Shown: positions 1 to 7,330 of the stretch, piece by piece
Layout of the letters: each line of letters begins with the position of its first letter
How positions within the stretch are numbered: position 1 is the stretch's first letter
Assembly: GCA_019243595.1 (NCBI GenBank)
Contig: JAFAUA010000484.1
Span: 1 to 8,162, forward strand
Source: Acidimicrobiia bacterium
Lineage (GTDB): Bacteria; Actinomycetota; Acidimicrobiia; Acidimicrobiales; AC-14
Reading direction: 5' to 3'
DNA: 8,162 nt
Position numbers and translations under genes: made by a program
Notes under the pieces: generated by a model
The model's input: only the letters and a program-made list of their open reading frames with translations
The model's database searches: none
What the model was told of the DNA's origin: nothing

Positions 1-1383
1 CTTGGGGACGCCGATGTAGTCGGCCTGCTGCTGGCTGAGCTCGGTCAGGCGCACACCGAGCTTGTCGAGGTGCAGGCGCGCCACCTTCTCATCGAGCTCG
101 CGGGGCAGGCGGTAGACGCCGATCGGGTACTGGTCACGCTTCGTGTACAGCTCGATCTGGGCCAGCACCTGGTTGGTGAAGCTGGTCGACATCACGAAGC
201 TCGGGTGACCGGTGGCGTTGCCGAGGTTCAGCAGGCGGCCCTCGGACAGCACGATGATCGAATGCCCGTCGGGGAACACGAACTCGTCGACCTGGGGCTT
301 GATGTTGATGCGCTGCACGTCAGACATCCGCATCACACCGGCGACGTCGACCTCGTTGTCGAAGTGCCCGATGTTGCCCACCACTGCGTTGTGCTTCATC
401 CGGCCCATGTGCTCGGCGAGGATGACGTCCTTGTTGCCGGTCGCGGTGATGAAGATGTCGCCGATGTCGATGACGCGCTCGAGCGTGTTGACCTCGTAGC
501 CCTCCATCGCCGCCTGCAGGGCGCAGATGGGATCGACCTCGGTGACGATGACCCGTGCCCCCTGGCCCCGCAGCGACGCCGCGCAGCCCTTGCCGACGTC
601 GCCGTAGCCCAGGACGACGCAGACCTTGCCACCGATCATCACGTCGGTGCCCCGCTTGATGCCGTCGATCAGCGAGTGGCGGATGCCGTAGAGGTTGTCG
701 AACTTCGACTTCGTGACCGAGTCGTTCACGTTGATGGCCGGGAACAGCAGCGTGCCTTCCCGCTGGCGGTGGTACAGGCGGTGCACGCCGGTCGTGGTCT
801 CTTCGGTCACACCGATGATCGACTGCGCCGTCTCGGTCCATAGACCAGGCGATTCAGCGATCGTCCGCCGCAGGGTCTCCAGGACGACCTTGTACTCGTC
901 GGAGTCGTCGGCGGCGGCGTCGGGGACCGACCCGTTCTTCTCGAACTCGGTGCCCAGGTGGACGAGCAGCGTGGCGTCGCCGCCGTCGTCGAGGATCATG
1001 TTCGGCTTCTCGCCGCCGGGCCAGCGCAGGATCTGCTCGGTGCACTCCCAGTACTCGTCGAGCGTCTCGCCTTTCCACGCGAACACCGGGACGCCGGCCG
1101 CGGCGATGGCCGCCGCCGCGTGGTCCTGCGTCGAGAAGATGTTGCACGAGGCCCACCGCACCTGGGCGCCCAGAGCGGTGAGCGTCTCGATGAGTACGGC
1201 CGTCTGGATCGTCATGTGGATCGACCCGGCGATGCGCGCGCCCGCCAGGGGCTGGCTGTCGCCGTACTCGGCGCGCAGCGCCATCAGGCCCGGCATCTCC
1301 TCCTCGGCGAGGCGGATCTCCTTGCGGCCGAAATCGGCCAGTCCGATGTCGGCAACCTTGTAGTCAGCGTCTGTCACAGCCAC
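1..1383 (-). CDS. ahcY: S-adenosylhomocysteinase (adenosylhomocysteine hydrolase), 3' end cut by window edge
   Basis: Cytosolic NAD-dependent enzyme that reversibly splits S-adenosylhomocysteine into adenosine and homocysteine, relieving product inhibition of methyltransferases. 461 codons are open to base 1, where the protein reads ...ADYIGVPK; the family normally ends about 11 residues later in a KPDHYRY-like tail. Visible landmarks are ILDDGGDAT (130-138), [14 protein letters not shown] (191-204), [13 protein letters not shown] (218-230) with the equivalents of the catalytic Lys, Asp and Asn (K225, D229, N230), and the NAD-binding GYGDVGKG (259-266). The position matching human Cys195 is Ile234, a substitution type common in bacteria. 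An insert of roughly 40 residues (about 144-186) marks the long bacterial/plant-type form. The GTG at 1383 lies 10 nt after the isomerase stop; a second GTG at 1377 is an alternative. It is the last visible gene of the manB operon. Family assignment is essentially certain. Confidence 0.97.
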   Translation of the reverse strand, partial: MAVTDADYKVADIGLADFGRKEIRLAEEEMPGLMALRAEYGDSQPLAGARIAGSIHMTIQTAVLIETLTALGAQVRWASCNIFSTQDHAAAAIAAAGVPVFAWKGETLDEYWECTEQILRWPGGEKPNMILDDGGDATLLVHLGTEFEKNGSVPDAAADDSDEYKVVLETLRRTIAESPGLWTETAQSIIGVTEETTTGVHRLYHRQREGTLLFPAINVNDSVTKSKFDNLYGIRHSLIDGIKRGTDVMIGGKVCVVLGYGDVGKGCAASLRGQGARVIVTEVDPICALQAAMEGYEVNTLERVIDIGDIFITATGNKDVILAEHMGRMKHNAVVGNIGHFDNEVDVAGVMRMSDVQRINIKPQVDEFVFPDGHSIIVLSEGRLLNLGNATGHPSFVMSTSFTNQVLAQIELYTKRDQYPIGVYRLPRELDEKVARLHLDKLGVRLTELSQQQADYIGVPK

Positions 1384-1393
1384 GTTGGTTCGT

Positions 1394-2440
1394 TCAGCCT
1401 TCCTTGAGTGCGGTCTTGATTTCGTCGAGGGCGGGAGCCGGCCCGGGGTCGATGCCCTCGTTGAGTGCCAGCTGCAGCGACACCAGGTCGCCGACGAGGA
1501 TGAGGTCGAGAAGCTGCGCCAGCTGACCGTCGCCGCGAGCCTCGACCTGGGCGATCCCGGCGACGACCTCGTCGACCATCTGGAACACCAGGTCGAAGCG
1601 GCGCATCACCTGCGGATGCTCGAAGTCGTGGCGCAGGGCGACGAGGGTGATGGCCTGGCGGGTGAGGTCGCCATGCTGGCCCCAACCCGCGATCTCGTTG
1701 TGGCACAGCTCGGGCTGGGCGTTCCAGAACGCCGGGATCTTGGCGTTCTCGTTCATCTGCGTCTTCCAGCGCTGGGCGGCCACGGCGCCGATCGGGCCGC
1801 CCCCGTAGATCAGGGGGATCGTGCGTCCGATCTGCCGGGCCAGGTCGGCGACTGTGCTGTCGTCGGCCTGCAGCTCGTTGCGCCGCACCATCAGGCGGCG
1901 CACCGCCTCGTCGACCCACTTGCGGGCCCCGGGAAACAGGCCGACCTGCTCCAGCACGATGAGAGGAGGCACGGCGAGCGCGCCGACGCCGGCGCGCGGC
2001 GTGGGGATGTCGTCGGGCACGGTTACGAGCGGAGCGCCCCAAGCGTTCGCCAGCCGCGTGAGCTCGCCGCCCCCGCTGACGACGACGACTTTGGCGCCCT
2101 GGACGGCGGCCTCCGTCGTGGCCCCGACGATTTCTTCGGTGTCGCCGGAGAACGACACCGCGAAGACCAGCGAGCCTTCGCCGACGAAGGCCGGCAGCTC
2201 GTAGGACTTGGCCACGACGACAGGGACGGGCATGAACGGCCCCGCCGCGGCGGCCACGATGTCGCCCGCGATGCCGCTGCCGCCCATGCCGAGAATGACC
2301 ACCGAGTTCACGTCGTCGATCGACGGGAGCCCCGACAGGCCTTGGGCCCGGTCGGCGGCGGCCACCATCTGCTCGGGCAGGGCCAAGGTGGCGCGCAGCA
2401 TCCCCAGCGAGTCGGTCGCCTGACTGCCGCCGATCGTCAC
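1394..2440 (-). CDS. SIS-domain bifunctional phosphoglucose/phosphomannose isomerase-type protein (TobH-like)
   Basis: A 348-residue cytosolic sugar-phosphate isomerase homologue, expected to interconvert fructose-6-phosphate with glucose-6-phosphate and/or mannose-6-phosphate. The first SIS half contains [10 protein letters not shown] (51-60) and the phosphate-binding SFSGDTEE (96-103), followed by a PRAGVGAL segment (148-155). The second half has [15 protein letters not shown] (212-226), then ENAK (231-234) and [11 protein letters not shown] (243-253), the region that in this family holds catalytic acid/base residues. The C-terminus carries the typical [16 protein letters not shown] pattern (327-342). 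Length matches the family. The start is a GTG whose GTGA overlaps the stop of the Trm112-like gene; no good Shine-Dalgarno precedes it, so coupling is likely. Mycobacterial relatives next to manB are often annotated TobH or hypothetical and their catalytic activity is not well established, so the fold is sure but the exact substrate is inferred. Confidence 0.88.
   Translation of the reverse strand: MTIGGSQATDSLGMLRATLALPEQMVAAADRAQGLSGLPSIDDVNSVVILGMGGSGIAGDIVAAAAGPFMPVPVVVAKSYELPAFVGEGSLVFAVSFSGDTEEIVGATTEAAVQGAKVVVVSGGGELTRLANAWGAPLVTVPDDIPTPRAGVGALAVPPLIVLEQVGLFPGARKWVDEAVRRLMVRRNELQADDSTVADLARQIGRTIPLIYGGGPIGAVAAQRWKTQMNENAKIPAFWNAQPELCHNEIAGWGQHGDLTRQAITLVALRHDFEHPQVMRRFDLVFQMVDEVVAGIAQVEARGDGQLAQLLDLILVGDLVSLQLALNEGIDPGPAPALDEIKTALKEG
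1398..1405 (-). promoter_or_regulatory. Candidate Shine-Dalgarno for ahcY inside the end of the isomerase gene
   Basis: The minus strand reads AAGGAAGG here, formed by the last codons (Lys-Glu-Gly) of the upstream isomerase gene. It is 14 nt from the GTG at 1383, longer than usual, and 20 nt from the next GTG at 1377, so it favours the upstream start. The long spacing leaves some doubt; ribosomes terminating at 1394 could simply reinitiate. Confidence 0.45.
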
Positions 2441-2688
2441 GCTTCGGGTTCGTCCACGTCGAACGTCGGCGTGATGCCGTCGGCCTCGGCCTTGGCGAGG
2501 AGCCGCTGATGCTCGTCGTCGGACACCGTCTCGGCCTCGTCGATCAGCATGATCGGGATGTCGTCACGGATCGCGTAGCGCCGCTTGAGCCTCGGGTTGT
2601 AGAGCGCGTCCTCGTCCTGGAAGTAGAGCAGCGGGCCCTTGTCCTCCGGGCAGGCGAGGATGTCGAGCAGCTGCGGATCCAGCGCCAT
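2437..2688 (-). CDS. Trm112-like small protein (YcaR/UPF0434 type) lacking most zinc cysteines
   Basis: An 83-residue protein with the Trm112/YcaR layout: LLDILACPEDKGPL (7-20), a short beta hairpin, YNPRLKRRYAI (30-40), then RDDIPIMLIDEA (41-52) where many relatives have DGIP. In E. coli YcaR the CPxC motif and a later cysteine form a zinc site; here only Cys13 remains. Eukaryotic and archaeal Trm112 are obligate partners that stabilise SAM-dependent methyltransferases; the role of bacterial stand-alone versions is poorly defined. The tail from about residue 53 is acidic and probably helical or flexible. The ATG at 2688 is chosen over a longer open frame because homology begins with MALDPQLLDIL, a strong Shine-Dalgarno precedes it, and longer versions would run back into manB. 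It begins 2 nt after manB and overlaps the isomerase start by 4 nt. Confidence 0.88.
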   Translation of the reverse strand: MALDPQLLDILACPEDKGPLLYFQDEDALYNPRLKRRYAIRDDIPIMLIDEAETVSDDEHQRLLAKAEADGITPTFDVDEPEA

Positions 2689-2690
2689 CG

Positions 2691-4046
2691 CTAGTTCTCC
2701 CCCTTCATGACGGCCACGACGTCGGCCACGTGCTTGTCCACGTCGGCCGCCGTGGGCGCCAGCAAGTTCAGCCGCAGGAGCGGCTCGGTGTTCGACGGTC
2801 GCACATTGAACCACCAGCCGCCGGACTCGAGGCCATTGTCGACGCTAAGACCGTCGAGCCGGTCCTGGTCGCCGTCGGCGAACGCGCCGGCCACCCGCTC
2901 GATCACTGCCTGCGGATCGTCGACCGTGGTGTTGATCTCGCCCGACGCGGCATAGCGCTCGAACTCGCCGCGCAGCTCCGACAGGGGCTTGTTGGCCTTG
3001 GACATGATCTCGAGCACCAGCACGGCCGCAATCAGGCCGGAGTCCGCCCGGTAGTTGTCGCGGAAGTAGTAGTGCGCCGAGTGCTCACCGCCGAACACGG
3101 CGTCGTGCTTCGCCATCTCGGCCTTGATGAACGAGTGGCCGACGCGGGATCGAACGGCAGTGCCGCCGTGCTCGGCCACGATCTCACGGACGGCGGGATA
3201 GGCAATGACGTTGGCGATCACGTCCGCGGGGCCCGTTTTGTCGAGGATCGACGCGGCCAGCATGGCGGTCGTCGTCGAGCCCGACAGTGGCCCGGCCTTC
3301 TCGTCGACGAGCACGACGCGGTCGGCGTCGCCGTCGAAGGCCAAGCCCACGTCGGCGGACGTCTCCAGCACCTGGCCCTGCAGGTCATTGAGGTTCTCGG
3401 GCTGCATGGGATCGGCGGGATGGTTGGGGAAGGTGCCATCGAGCTCCGGATAGAGCTCCTCGAGCTGGAAGGCCAGGCCGTCGAACGCTCTCGGCACGAC
3501 GAGGCCACCCATGCCATTGCCGGTGTCGGTCACGACCTTCAGGGGCCGCAGGGCGTCGATGTCGACGAACGAACGCACGTGGGCGGCGTAGTCGTCGAGG
3601 AGATCGCGCTTCGTCGCCGTGCCGCGTTTGCCGGCCGGCATCAGTCCGCCCTCGGCGACCATGCGCTTGATGTCGAGCAGCCCGGTGTCTTGACCGACGG
3701 GGCGGGCGCCGGCCAGACACAGCTTGATGCCGCCGTACTGGGCCGGGTTGTGCGACGCCGTGAACATGGCGCCGGGCGCATCCAATCGGCCGGCCGCGAA
3801 GTAGATCAGATCGGTGGAAGTCAGACCGAGCTCGACGACGTCGGTGCCCTGCTCGAGCACGCCGTCGATGAAGGCGGCCGACAGGTCCTCGCTCGATCGG
3901 CGCATGTCCCACGCCACGAGGATGCGGTCGGCGCTCGTGAACGCCGCGAAGGCGCGGCCGATCGAGCGAGCCGTATCGGCGTCGAGCTCGTCGGGCACGA
4001 CGCCGCGGATGTCATAGGCCTTGAAGATCGTGTCCAGCGACGCCAT
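2691..4046 (-). CDS. manB: Phosphomannomutase/phosphoglucomutase
   Basis: A 451-residue cytosolic alpha-D-phosphohexomutase that interconverts hexose-6-phosphate and hexose-1-phosphate, most likely mannose (precursor of GDP-mannose) and possibly glucose. All four active-site segments are present in order: AYDIRG near the N-terminus (10-15), the phosphoserine loop TASHNP with Ser98, the metal-binding DGDADR (238-243), the sugar-selecting GGEHSAH (319-325), and the phosphate-binding RPSNTEP (416-422). Length is typical of bacterial ManB/AlgC-type enzymes. GEHSAH is compatible with PMM/PGM-type enzymes; the precise mannose/glucose preference cannot be read from sequence. It is the first gene of the minus-strand operon and is transcribed away from the GT2 gene. 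The ATG at 4046 is preceded by no Shine-Dalgarno but by a TANNNT element, so the message may be almost leaderless. The TAG stop is 2 nt from the next gene. Confidence 0.96.
   Translation of the reverse strand: MASLDTIFKAYDIRGVVPDELDADTARSIGRAFAAFTSADRILVAWDMRRSSEDLSAAFIDGVLEQGTDVVELGLTSTDLIYFAAGRLDAPGAMFTASHNPAQYGGIKLCLAGARPVGQDTGLLDIKRMVAEGGLMPAGKRGTATKRDLLDDYAAHVRSFVDIDALRPLKVVTDTGNGMGGLVVPRAFDGLAFQLEELYPELDGTFPNHPADPMQPENLNDLQGQVLETSADVGLAFDGDADRVVLVDEKAGPLSGSTTTAMLAASILDKTGPADVIANVIAYPAVREIVAEHGGTAVRSRVGHSFIKAEMAKHDAVFGGEHSAHYYFRDNYRADSGLIAAVLVLEIMSKANKPLSELRGEFERYAASGEINTTVDDPQAVIERVAGAFADGDQDRLDGLSVDNGLESGGWWFNVRPSNTEPLLRLNLLAPTAADVDKHVADVVAVMKGEN
2697..2705 (-). promoter_or_regulatory. 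Shine-Dalgarno that fixes the Trm112-like start
   Basis: The minus strand reads AAGGGGGAG, ending 8 nt before the ATG at 2688. It lies within the last codons of manB and supports the 83-residue product rather than an N-terminally longer one. Confidence 0.75.
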
Positions 4047-4056
4047 CAGCGGGGCC

Positions 4057-4062
4057 AGCGTA
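4057..4062 (-). promoter_or_regulatory. Candidate -10 element (TACGCT) for the manB operon
   Basis: On the minus strand TACGCT fits the actinobacterial TANNNT consensus and ends 10 nt before the manB ATG. A start site about 7 nt downstream would leave a leader of only about 3 nt. No Shine-Dalgarno and no clear -35 box are visible, which fits a leaderless or near-leaderless operon message. This is a short motif and could occur by chance. Confidence 0.45.
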
Positions 4063-4092
4063 GTGGGCGCCTTCTGTCGCTCCAGCGGCCGT

Positions 4093-4098
4093 TACCGT
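4093..4098 (+). promoter_or_regulatory. Candidate -10 element (TACCGT) for a leaderless GT2 mRNA
   Basis: TACCGT fits TANNNT and is separated from the ATG at 4105 by 6 nt, so transcription starting about 7 nt downstream would begin on the A of the start codon. No Shine-Dalgarno precedes this ATG. The geometry is the standard one for leaderless genes in actinobacteria and supports the 4105 start. No convincing -35 element is present. Confidence 0.55.
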
Positions 4099-4104
4099 TG
4101 CCCG

Positions 4105-4806
4105 ATGATCTCGGTCGTGCTGGCCGCTCACAACGAGGAGGGGTTCATCGCCCACACGCTGGGATACCTGCTCGACGGCTTGCGGGCCCGGGGCCGCGAG
4201 TTCGAGATCATCGTCGCCGAGAACGGGTCGACCGACGGGACGCGCGCCGAGGCGGACGGCGTTGCTTCGGGGTCGCCTGAGGTACGCGTGCTCTCGCTCC
4301 CCGATCCTGATTACGGGGCCGCCCTGCGGGCCGGGCTGCTCGCGGCCAGGGGCGAGGCCGTCGTCAACTTCGACGTCGACTACTACGACCTCGATTTCCT
4401 CGACCGGGCGCTGGCTCGCCTCGACGAGCCCGACCGTCCGGCGATCGTTGTCGGCAGCAAGCGCCAGGAGGGGTCGGTCGACAACCGGGCATGGCCGCGA
4501 AGGCTGGTGACGTTCGGGTTCACGACGATCCTGCACGTCGGGTTCGGGCTGTCGGTCTCCGACACCCACGGCATGAAGGCCATGCGGCGTGAAGCCGTGC
4601 GCACGCTCGCCGAGAACTGTAAGTTCCGCACCGATCTGTTCGACACCGAGCTCGTCATCCGCTCCGAACGGTCCGGACTCCGCGTCGTCGATCTCCCCGT
4701 CGAGGTAACCGAGACGCGGCCATCGCGCACCCCGATCCTCAAGCGGGCGGCACGCAGCCTGGTGGGGCTGGCGAGGATGCGCGTGGCGCTCTGGCGCGAA
4801 CGCTGA
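4105..4806 (+). CDS. Family 2 glycosyltransferase, dolichol-phosphate mannose synthase-like
   Basis: A 233-residue single-domain GT-A glycosyltransferase. The N-terminal nucleotide-binding part shows ISVVLAAHNEE (2-12), IIVAENGSTDGT (35-46) and PDYGAALRAGLLAARGE (68-84); FDVDYYD (89-95) holds the DxD-type metal/nucleotide-sugar motif (D90, D92). VSDTHGMKAMRR (151-162) and a following F-D-TELVIRSERSGLRVVDLPVEV region match the acceptor side of polyprenyl-phosphate mannosyl/glucosyltransferases. No transmembrane segment is evident, so it resembles the soluble or peripheral catalytic form. Expected reaction: transfer of a sugar from an NDP-sugar (possibly GDP-mannose, given manB next door) to a polyprenyl phosphate at the cytoplasmic membrane face. 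An open frame continues upstream to 4021, but that would run into manB and the ATG at 4105 matches the conserved N-terminus. It is divergent from manB and convergent with the GT-C-like gene. Family is secure; donor and acceptor are inferred. Confidence 0.88.
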   Translation: MISVVLAAHNEEGFIAHTLGYLLDGLRARGREFEIIVAENGSTDGTRAEADGVASGSPEVRVLSLPDPDYGAALRAGLLAARGEAVVNFDVDYYDLDFLDRALARLDEPDRPAIVVGSKRQEGSVDNRAWPRRLVTFGFTTILHVGFGLSVSDTHGMKAMRREAVRTLAENCKFRTDLFDTELVIRSERSGLRVVDLPVEVTETRPSRTPILKRAARSLVGLARMRVALWRER

Positions 4807-4819
4807 ACCGATCGAACCG

Positions 4820-7279
4820 CTAACCGGGTCTCGGTAACAGCAGCTCGCCGTTGCCGGCGGCGCTGGGCCCGTCACCCCAAAAGTCGAGCGGGTCGTCGAA
4901 CAACGAGAGCTGCTCCCCACCGTCGTCGGCCGGCGGCATCGGCATCGGGCCCCGTCGAGCGAGGACGACGACGGCGACGATGCCCAGCAGCGTGAGCGCG
5001 TATCCGAGACGGTCGGCGCCGGTGTAGCCGTAATACAGCGTCACGTGGCGCGACGTGGGCACGACCACCATCTGATTCGGCGCAACGCGGTAGGGGCCCT
5101 TGGCGCCGGACGTCTGCCAGTTCGGGAAGTACGACGCCTTGACCAGAACCGGCGAGCCCGGCTGGTCGACGTCGAAGGAGATCGAGTCGTCCGACTGCTT
5201 GATGTGGGTCACCGTCGTCTGGCGCACCGGGATCCGGAGCGGCTCCTGGATCTGCATGCCGGTGCCGACGACCTTGGCCGTGCCGTTCTTCTGCAGCGAC
5301 CCCGGATCGTTGGTCACGCCGATGCGCTGCCAATCGGTTGGACCCGTCGCCGCGATCGGCACGTCCCACGTCGACGGGTCCTGGTCGTACCAATTGACGC
5401 CGAGGTTCATCCACGCCGCGCCGCCCTTGGGCGCGTTCTTGATGACCGCCGGCTGCTCCTTGAGCCCGGTGACGATGGCCGAGTTGGCGACCTCGAAGAT
5501 CTCCCACGGCTTCGAGGCTGCGACCAGCCGCAGGTCGGGGTTGGCATGAGCCTGGGTGAGGGCGTCCTGGGAGAACGCCATGTAGTAGCGGACCCCCATC
5601 AGCTGCAGGTGCTTCACGCCGCTCGCCACGTCGAGGCTCTTGTAGGGAAGGTCGCGCTCGGGGTTGGACGGCGCCTTCGACAGCAGGGCCGCGTTCAGGA
5701 AGTGGTACGGCGTCGTGGCCGACGACTCGAAGTACAGGCCTTCCATCGAGTCGATGCAGCCGTTGGTCCAGTACGGCAGCAGCATGAGCGCCATCGGCGT
5801 GCCGTAGCGGTCGAGGTTCGACTCGTACTCCCAGTGGGCGCGCCCGCACGGCAGCTTCGACATCGTCTGCACGACGGCGTGGTACTCGGGCCACGCCGTC
5901 TTGCCTTCGTAGCCGGTGTAGTTCCACGACACCCACGACGGGATGAAGCTCTTGTCCTGGGTGAGCGTCGGCAGCGGGATGGCGTTCCAGAGGCCAAGGC
6001 TGTGGGTGGCCTCGGCCTGGTTCCGCAGCGGCATGCCCGTGATGACGAAGGCGATCAAGCCGGCGAGGGCGGGGGCAACGAGGGCGGGCAGTCGCAGCGG
6101 GCGGTCCGGGTCACGCGCCAGCAGCGTGCCCACGGCCCCCGCCAGCTCGGCAACCGCGACGCCTGCGAGCAGGTACAGGCACAGGTACCAGAACGGCAGC
6201 CACCTGGCGTTCCACAGCCGGGCCTGGGGCTCGAAGCGGAAGATGGCGGCGAAGACGACGCCGATCGCGGTGATGGCGATGCCGGTGCGGCGGACGTAGA
6301 TGATCGACGACAGGACGCCGACGCCAGCCAGCAGCAGGACCCACAGCGGCGGACCAACGACCTGCCCGCCCACCTTCCCGCCGAAGAGGTTGGCGACGTA
6401 CTGAGTGAGCTTTTCCCAGCCCATGTCGGTGGCATACGGCGAGCGGAAGAGGACGGTCACGGCCCAGAAGCCGGCGAGGAGCCCGCCGACGGGCATCACC
6501 GTCGCCATGAACTTGAGGCGGGCCCGGCCGCGGGGTCCGCGCAACGGACCGACGAGGTAGAAGACGACGGCGCCGACGAGGACGAAGACCGTCGGCAGGA
6601 CGTGCGACAGCGCGGTTGCCGCCAACAACCCGGCGGTCAGGGCTCGACCCTTGCCGGTGTCGAGTCCCCTCGCCAGCATGCCGAGGAACACCAGGCCGAA
6701 GCACAAACTGATGGTGAAGGAGAACTCGCCGGCCAGCGTCGAGGCGATGTTGCCGCCGTAGATCGTCCAGTGGCCGTCGAAGAGGAACGGCACCGTGGCG
6801 ACGGCGAGCAACGCAGGGCCCGGGAAGCGCATCCCCGACAGCCGGCCAAAGAGGTATGCCGCGATCGGCAGGCCGATCAGCCCCGACACCGAGACCAGCT
6901 TGAAGGCGATGTCGTAGGGGATGACGAAGCTGCTCAGAGCGATGAGCAGGCTCGGGAGTGGGAAGTAGAAGGTGAGGAACGGGAAGCCGGCGTACCAGCT
7001 GGGCGCCCACCCGGTGATGCGCCCGTGGTTCAGCAGGTGGTCGCGCAGATAGTTCGGGCCCCAGACGTGGGCGCCCATGTCGCCGCCGGCCGGCAGCGTC
7101 TCCCGGAACAGCAGGTCGGGCCGCAGCTGCCAGAAGATGTACAGGCAGGACAGGAAGATGACGACGCCGGTGATGATCGTCGCCGTCGACGGCCGCCTGC
7201 GGAAGCGGCTCAGGCTTACGCGGCGCGCAGGCGCCGGAGCAACGAGCGTCGTCGGGGCAGCAGCCATGGCTGCCCCCAT
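4820..7279 (-). CDS. Large polytopic membrane protein, GT-C/PTPS-related and YfhO-like, putative glycosyltransferase
   Basis: An 819-residue integral membrane protein. A basic N-terminus (about 19-30) precedes TM1 (about 33-50). The first loop holds GGDMGAH (65-71), with Asp67 in the place of the catalytic Asp of GT-C enzymes, and W-APSWYAGFPF/FYFPLP (91-109), the pattern of the PTPS-related membrane family. About ten further hydrophobic segments lie between 107 and 415. Residues 420-755 are a long hydrophilic, Trp/Tyr-rich, presumably extracytoplasmic domain; its end, ASYFPNWQTSG...RVAPNQMVVVP...HVTLYYG (715-751), resembles the C-terminal part of YfhO proteins. A last TM (757-774) leads to an acidic cytoplasmic tail (DDPLDFWGD). 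Such proteins are thought to transfer sugars from polyprenyl-phosphate donors to surface polymers; substrate is unknown. The ATG at 7279 has GAGAG 7 nt upstream; an in-frame ATG at 7267 is also possible. It ends 13 nt from the convergent GT2 gene. Confidence 0.75.
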   Translation of the reverse strand: MGAAMAAAPTTLVAPAPARRVSLSRFRRRPSTATIITGVVIFLSCLYIFWQLRPDLLFRETLPAGGDMGAHVWGPNYLRDHLLNHGRITGWAPSWYAGFPFLTFYFPLPSLLIALSSFVIPYDIAFKLVSVSGLIGLPIAAYLFGRLSGMRFPGPALLAVATVPFLFDGHWTIYGGNIASTLAGEFSFTISLCFGLVFLGMLARGLDTGKGRALTAGLLAATALSHVLPTVFVLVGAVVFYLVGPLRGPRGRARLKFMATVMPVGGLLAGFWAVTVLFRSPYATDMGWEKLTQYVANLFGGKVGGQVVGPPLWVLLLAGVGVLSSIIYVRRTGIAITAIGVVFAAIFRFEPQARLWNARWLPFWYLCLYLLAGVAVAELAGAVGTLLARDPDRPLRLPALVAPALAGLIAFVITGMPLRNQAEATHSLGLWNAIPLPTLTQDKSFIPSWVSWNYTGYEGKTAWPEYHAVVQTMSKLPCGRAHWEYESNLDRYGTPMALMLLPYWTNGCIDSMEGLYFESSATTPYHFLNAALLSKAPSNPERDLPYKSLDVASGVKHLQLMGVRYYMAFSQDALTQAHANPDLRLVAASKPWEIFEVANSAIVTGLKEQPAVIKNAPKGGAAWMNLGVNWYDQDPSTWDVPIAATGPTDWQRIGVTNDPGSLQKNGTAKVVGTGMQIQEPLRIPVRQTTVTHIKQSDDSISFDVDQPGSPVLVKASYFPNWQTSGAKGPYRVAPNQMVVVPTSRHVTLYYGYTGADRLGYALTLLGIVAVVVLARRGPMPMPPADDGGEQLSLFDDPLDFWGDGPSAAGNGELLLPRPG

Positions 7280-7330
7280 GGTGACACTCTCAGCGCAGGG
7301 AACAGGATCGCTCCCCGCCGAGCGTGGGCG

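Noticed and set aside
70..843. A 257-codon plus-strand open frame at the left edge
   Set aside because: It is antisense to ahcY, whose catalytic and NAD-binding motifs are unambiguous; the translation is a His/Asp/Val-rich shadow.
1384..1393. Possible SAH-type riboswitch or other leader control ahead of ahcY
   Set aside because: Only 10 nt separate ahcY from the upstream gene, so there is no room for an SAH riboswitch immediately upstream of this gene; any such control would have to act before manB, where only 58 bp is available and no such structure is evident.
2730..4280. A 516-codon plus-strand open frame opposite manB and running into the GT2 gene
   Set aside because: It overlaps the complete set of ManB active-site motifs on the other strand and runs through the divergent promoter region into the GT2 gene in a different frame. 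Composition is typical of a shadow frame.
4806..4826. Three direct AACCG copies between the convergent GT2 and GT-C-like stop codons
   Set aside because: The copies are only 5 nt long with uneven spacing (9 and 7), do not form a stable hairpin, and are expected by chance in this sequence composition. No bidirectional terminator is visible here.
4012..4920. A 302-codon minus-strand open frame opposite the GT2 gene
   Set aside because: The plus-strand GT2 has clear GT-A motifs across this interval, and the minus frame has biased composition with no domain. It also overlaps the ends of two real genes.
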